From: an uncultured Fusobacterium sp.
GTDB lineage: Bacteria > Fusobacteriota > Fusobacteriia > Fusobacteriales > Fusobacteriaceae
Length of the DNA: 8,035 nucleotides
Assembly: GCA_900545035.1 (NCBI GenBank)
Contig: UQXM01000080.1
Location: 1-8,035, forward strand
Direction of reading: 5' to 3'
This document shows, in pieces, positions 6,170 through 8,035 of this stretch (position 1 is the stretch's first letter; each line of letters starts with the position of its first letter). The notes under the pieces were generated by a model. The model saw nothing but the letters and a program-made list of their open reading frames with translations. It made no database searches and was not told the DNA's origin. A program made the translations under genes and the position numbers.

Positions 6170-6198
6170 TTGACAAGATAAGTAAAAAATGATATTAT
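6170..6198 (+). promoter_or_regulatory. strong promoter of the small acidic protein gene
   Basis: TTGACA (6170-6175), 17 bp, TATTAT (6193-6198), preceded by TGA (extended -10). The first 12 bases from 6169, GTTGACAAGATA, are identical to those at the rubrerythrin promoter (from 5435), and 24 of 30 positions agree overall. Transcription should start near 6205. Confidence 0.85.
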
Positions 6199-6203
6199 TT
6201 CTG

Positions 6204-6224
6204 TTGTACACTATATGTGAACAA
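6204..6224. promoter_or_regulatory. operator-like inverted repeat at the transcript start
   Basis: TTGTACAC (6204-6211), TATAT spacer, GTGAACAA (6217-6224): seven of eight positions are complementary. It covers about +1 to +20 of the predicted transcript. It could be a repressor site or a 5' stem in the mRNA; sequence alone does not say which. Confidence 0.45.
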
Positions 6225-6253
6225 AATTTGAAAATTATTAGTGAGGTGAAAAT

Positions 6254-6508
6254 ATGAACTTTGATAATATAGCAGAGCAAATTTATGAGGAAACATTTGA
6301 TAAAATGTTCGATGCTTTAAGTGATGAGTACAGAAGAGGAGAAATTGATTTAGAAACATTGGAAGCAAATGTTGAAGAGCAGCAGCAGGTTCTTCTTAAC
6401 GGAATGTTTGAGGGAGAAACAAAATTTGCATACACAAATGCAATTGTTGATGCACATCAGTTTGTAATCACAAGAATAAAAAACGGTACTTTAACAGTAG
6501 AAGCATAA
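6254..6508 (+). CDS. hypothetical small acidic protein
   Basis: I do not recognise this protein of 84 residues. GAGGTG at 6243-6248 is a good ribosome site, and a strong promoter and a strong terminator frame it as a single-gene transcript, so it is very likely real and well expressed. It has 18 Asp/Glu against 6 Lys/Arg (net about -12), no Cys, no signal peptide and no membrane segment. The sequence looks mainly helical: a first helix about 3-27 (IAEQIYEETFDKMFDALSDE within it), a turn at RRGEID, a second about 33-50 (LETLEANVEEQQQVLL) and a third about 57-76 (KFAYTNAIVDAHQFVITR). Its promoter closely resembles that of the rubrerythrin upstream, suggesting a stress-linked or simply high-expression role. 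No function can be assigned. Confidence 0.8.
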   Translation: MNFDNIAEQIYEETFDKMFDALSDEYRRGEIDLETLEANVEEQQQVLLNGMFEGETKFAYTNAIVDAHQFVITRIKNGTLTVEA

Positions 6509-6514
6509 AAAGAT

Positions 6515-6545
6515 AAAAGAGTGCAGAATTTCTGCACTCTTTTTG
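6515..6545. terminator. bidirectional terminator between convergent genes
   Basis: AAAAGAGTGCAG (6515-6526) pairs perfectly with CTGCACTCTTTT (6532-6543) around a 5-nt loop, a 12-bp stem. On the plus strand Ts follow; on the minus strand the A-rich flank reads as a T tract. It can serve both the small acidic gene and lrgB, which ends at 6558. Confidence 0.9.
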
Positions 6546-6557
6546 TATAATCGGATA

Positions 6558-7253
6558 TTATCCCACTAAGAAAATAAATACAGGAGCGATTATAAAAGTA
6601 ATAATCCCTGCAATAACTATTGAAAGAGCACTCATTGCTCCCTCCACTTCTCCCATTTCAATAGCTTTCGAAGTACCTACGGCGTGGCTTGATATTCCTA
6701 TACCGATACCTTTTGCAACAGGATGTTTTATTCTGAAGTATCTGCACACAAGAGGAGCGAAAACATTTCCGGCTATTCCGGTAACAAGAATAGAAAAAAT
6801 TGTAATAGCAGGAATTCCTCCCAAAAGTTTGCTCAATTCAATTCCTATCGGAGTGGTAATTGATTTCGGCATAAATGAAACAAGAAGCATTTTATCTATT
6901 CCCAAAATTTTTCCCAAAGTTATTGTAGAAACGATAGCAGTTACAGCTCCTACTACAGAACCTATTAAAATAGGAATAAGATTTTTCTTTAATTTTTCAA
7001 GCTGTCTGTACAGAGGAAGAGCAAGAGCTATTGTAGCAGGTGCTAAAAGAAATGTGATATAATCTCCTCCTTTTCTGAAATATTCTAACGGAATACCAAA
7101 AAAAGAAATTACAGACATGGCAATAATTATTCCCAGCAAAAGCGGATTTAAAACGGGAAATTTTAATTTTTTAAAAATAAAAAGTCCTATTTCAAATGAT
7201 AAAATTGTAAGAATAAGTCCGAATAAAGGTGTGTTTAATATTGTTATATTCAT
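6558..7253 (-). CDS. lrgB: LrgB family antiholin-like membrane protein
   Basis: Integral membrane protein of 231 residues, standard for LrgB/CidB. In Staphylococcus LrgAB is tied to control of murein hydrolase activity and cell death; in other bacteria and plastids relatives take part in pyruvate or glycolate transport, so the substrate here is open. Several hydrophobic segments are evident. Family signatures are LNPLLLGII (35-43), the loop FLLAPATIALALPLYRQLEK (68-87), FMPKSITTPIG (127-137), and the long conserved run from IGISSH (185-190) through AVGTSKAIEMGEVEGAMS (191-208). The start ATG shares one base with the lrgA stop (TAATG), and GGAG (minus strand, 7265-7262) stands 8 bases before it, so the two are translationally coupled. 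Confidence 0.95.
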   Translation of the reverse strand: MNITILNTPLFGLILTILSFEIGLFIFKKLKFPVLNPLLLGIIIAMSVISFFGIPLEYFRKGGDYITFLLAPATIALALPLYRQLEKLKKNLIPILIGSVVGAVTAIVSTITLGKILGIDKMLLVSFMPKSITTPIGIELSKLLGGIPAITIFSILVTGIAGNVFAPLVCRYFRIKHPVAKGIGIGISSHAVGTSKAIEMGEVEGAMSALSIVIAGIITFIIAPVFIFLVG

Positions 7254-7600
7254 TATTTTTTCTCCATTTTTCTAATACAAAATTCAACGGTTTTTCCTGT
7301 AACGACCATAGTAATTACAGTGGTAATAATTAAAAGAAGAAGTATTCTGAAAAATCCTGTTTTCAAAAGTGTCATATATTCCAAAAGCTCCACAGCAGGA
7401 GGAAGGAAAAATACAATCATATTCAGAATAAGAAAATCACATACTTTTTCAATGCTCTCTACTTTTAAAATTTTGCTCCAAAGAAGGGCAAAAAATATCA
7501 GCATTCCCAAAATAGTTCCGGGAAGAGGAAGATGAAAAAGATTTTGCAGTAATACACCGGCAAAATTTATTGCCAGCAAAATTAAAAATTGTCTAAGCAT
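7253..7600 (-). CDS. lrgA: LrgA/CidA family holin-like membrane protein
   Basis: Small membrane protein of 115 residues and the partner of lrgB. LrgA/CidA proteins are holin-like, oligomerise in the cytoplasmic membrane and have about four helices; here hydrophobic stretches lie near 4-20, 25-42, 56-75 and 84-102. Signatures are LPLPGTILGMLIFFALL (24-40) and FLILNMIVFFLPPAVELLEY (56-75), the second containing the conserved PPAV. The C-terminus is basic (CIRKMEKK). The start follows AAGGACAGGTG (minus strand, 7616-7606). The gene leads the lrgAB operon behind a consensus promoter and a leader of about 100 nt. No lytSR-like two-component regulator is seen in the window. LrgA and CidA cannot be separated by eye. 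Confidence 0.93.
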   Translation of the reverse strand: MLRQFLILLAINFAGVLLQNLFHLPLPGTILGMLIFFALLWSKILKVESIEKVCDFLILNMIVFFLPPAVELLEYMTLLKTGFFRILLLLIITTVITMVVTGKTVEFCIRKMEKK

Positions 7601-7645
7601 TTATACACCTGTCCTTTAAAAAAATTTAATTAATTTAACAAGCAC

Positions 7646-7682
7646 ATTGATTTTTAAATTTTAGAAACGGCTGAAAATCAAT
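7646..7682 (-). promoter_or_regulatory. inverted repeat in the lrgAB leader
   Basis: ATTGATTTT and AAAATCAAT (arms 7674-7682 and 7646-7654) are a perfect 9-bp inverted repeat 19 bases apart, lying within the leader RNA. It could form a stem or be a regulator site. No T tract follows directly, so it is not a terminator by itself. Confidence 0.4.
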
Positions 7683-7707
7683 CTGCCTGTTAAATCAGCA
7701 CCATGTC

Positions 7708-7736
7708 ATTATAGTTTAATATATAATATGTGTCAA
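7708..7736 (-). promoter_or_regulatory. perfect consensus promoter of lrgAB
   Basis: On the minus strand, TTGACA (7736-7731), exactly 17 bp, then TATAAT (7713-7708). The predicted start is near 7701, giving about 100 nt of untranslated leader before lrgA. Confidence 0.88.
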
Positions 7737-7756
7737 TAACTTTCGTTCAAAAAAAA

Positions 7757-7786
7757 TTTAGTATAAATTATAAAATATGATATAAT
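7757..7786 (+). promoter_or_regulatory. candidate promoter of the last ORF
   Basis: TATAAT (7781-7786) preceded by TGA (extended -10), as at glmU; the -35 (TTTAGT, 7757-7762, 18-bp spacer) is weak. It fires away from the lrgAB promoter about 45 bp to the left. Confidence 0.55.
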
Positions 7787-7833
7787 AATTTGTTGTGAAA
7801 CTATTGTAAATGATAAGGAGGAAAAATTTATAT

Positions 7834-8031
7834 ATGAAAAAAACAGGAATGTCAGTATATCTTTTTAAAGAATATACTGTACTTATATTTCTGATGTGGA
7901 TATGCAGGATACTTTTTATAGGATTTAATAGGAGCGGTTTAAAAGATGTACCTTTTTGGATTATGGGAAAAAGCTTTTTCTATGGGTGGATTTTTCACAT
8001 AAAATTCATAATTTACAGGGAAACTGTATAA
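7834..8031 (+). CDS. short membrane protein, or broken start of a larger one
   Basis: Reads as 65 residues from the ATG at 7834, which follows AAGGAGG (7815-7821) at a rather long 12-base gap; an in-frame ATG at 7810 precedes the site and is less likely. A clear membrane helix lies at about 14-31 (VLIFLMWICRILFIGF within it), then a polar stretch with RSGLKD and a second hydrophobic region from about 41 to 60. The opening (FKEY, then a helix, then a SFFYG element) faintly recalls the membrane part of LTA-synthase/MdoB-like sulfatase-fold enzymes of 500 or more residues. If so, the TAA at 8029-8031 would be a frameshift or nonsense mutation; another frame is open to the window edge. It may equally be a real small protein. 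No function is assigned. Confidence 0.5.
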   Translation: MKKTGMSVYLFKEYTVLIFLMWICRILFIGFNRSGLKDVPFWIMGKSFFYGWIFHIKFIIYRETV

Positions 8032-8035
8032 AAAT

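Noticed and set aside
6829..7535. Plus-strand open frames inside lrgAB
   Set aside because: They lie opposite conserved lrgB and lrgA codons and have no promoter or ribosome site.
7630..7651. Tiny upstream ORF in the lrgA leader (minus strand, ATGTGC to TAA)
   Set aside because: Only five codons and no ribosome site; likely chance.
1..8035. CRISPR array, tRNA, rRNA, insertion sequence or defence system
   Set aside because: No spaced direct repeats, tRNA-like folds, transposase motifs or nuclease/toxin signatures were seen.

Overview
The window is strongly AT-rich, and its coding style (AGA for Arg, AAA for Lys, many ATA codons), strong AGGAGG-type ribosome sites and textbook sigma-70 promoters fit a low-GC anaerobe. 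The gene set (glmU-prs, a short TsaC, a rubredoxin-first 'reverse' rubrerythrin, an Rrf2 regulator, lrgAB) suits Fusobacteriota, possibly Leptotrichia or a relative. This is judged from protein character, not a database search; a low-GC Firmicute is the main alternative.

Layout, left to right. A TPR-repeat protein (1-578, possibly begun upstream) ends at a terminator. A membrane-anchored protein with a C-terminal J domain follows (663-1214). A promoter at 1226-1255 then drives glmU-prs, which makes UDP-GlcNAc for the cell wall and PRPP for nucleotides; the prs ribosome site lies inside the last codons of glmU, and a terminator closes the pair. A third unit holds a short TsaC/YrdC protein (tRNA t6A synthesis) and an unrecognised basic, Met-rich protein, and also ends at a terminator. 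Next come an Rrf2-family, probably Fe-S-sensing regulator with its own promoter, and a reverse rubrerythrin behind a perfect consensus, extended -10 promoter. A small acidic protein of unknown function follows, behind a promoter that closely copies the rubrerythrin one. A hairpin with T tracts on both sides separates it from the convergent lrgAB operon on the minus strand. lrgAB has a perfect consensus promoter and a leader of about 100 nt. Divergent from lrgA, a short membrane ORF (7834-8031) runs close to the window end and may be the broken or cut-off start of a larger membrane protein.

Most of the window is core housekeeping. The more interesting part is 4860-6545: an Fe-S-type regulator, a peroxide/oxygen-detoxifying rubrerythrin and an unknown small protein. 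The last two share 24 of 30 promoter positions, including non-core spacer bases, which suggests (inference) a small stress regulon. I saw no CRISPR array, tRNA, rRNA, insertion sequence or clear defence system.
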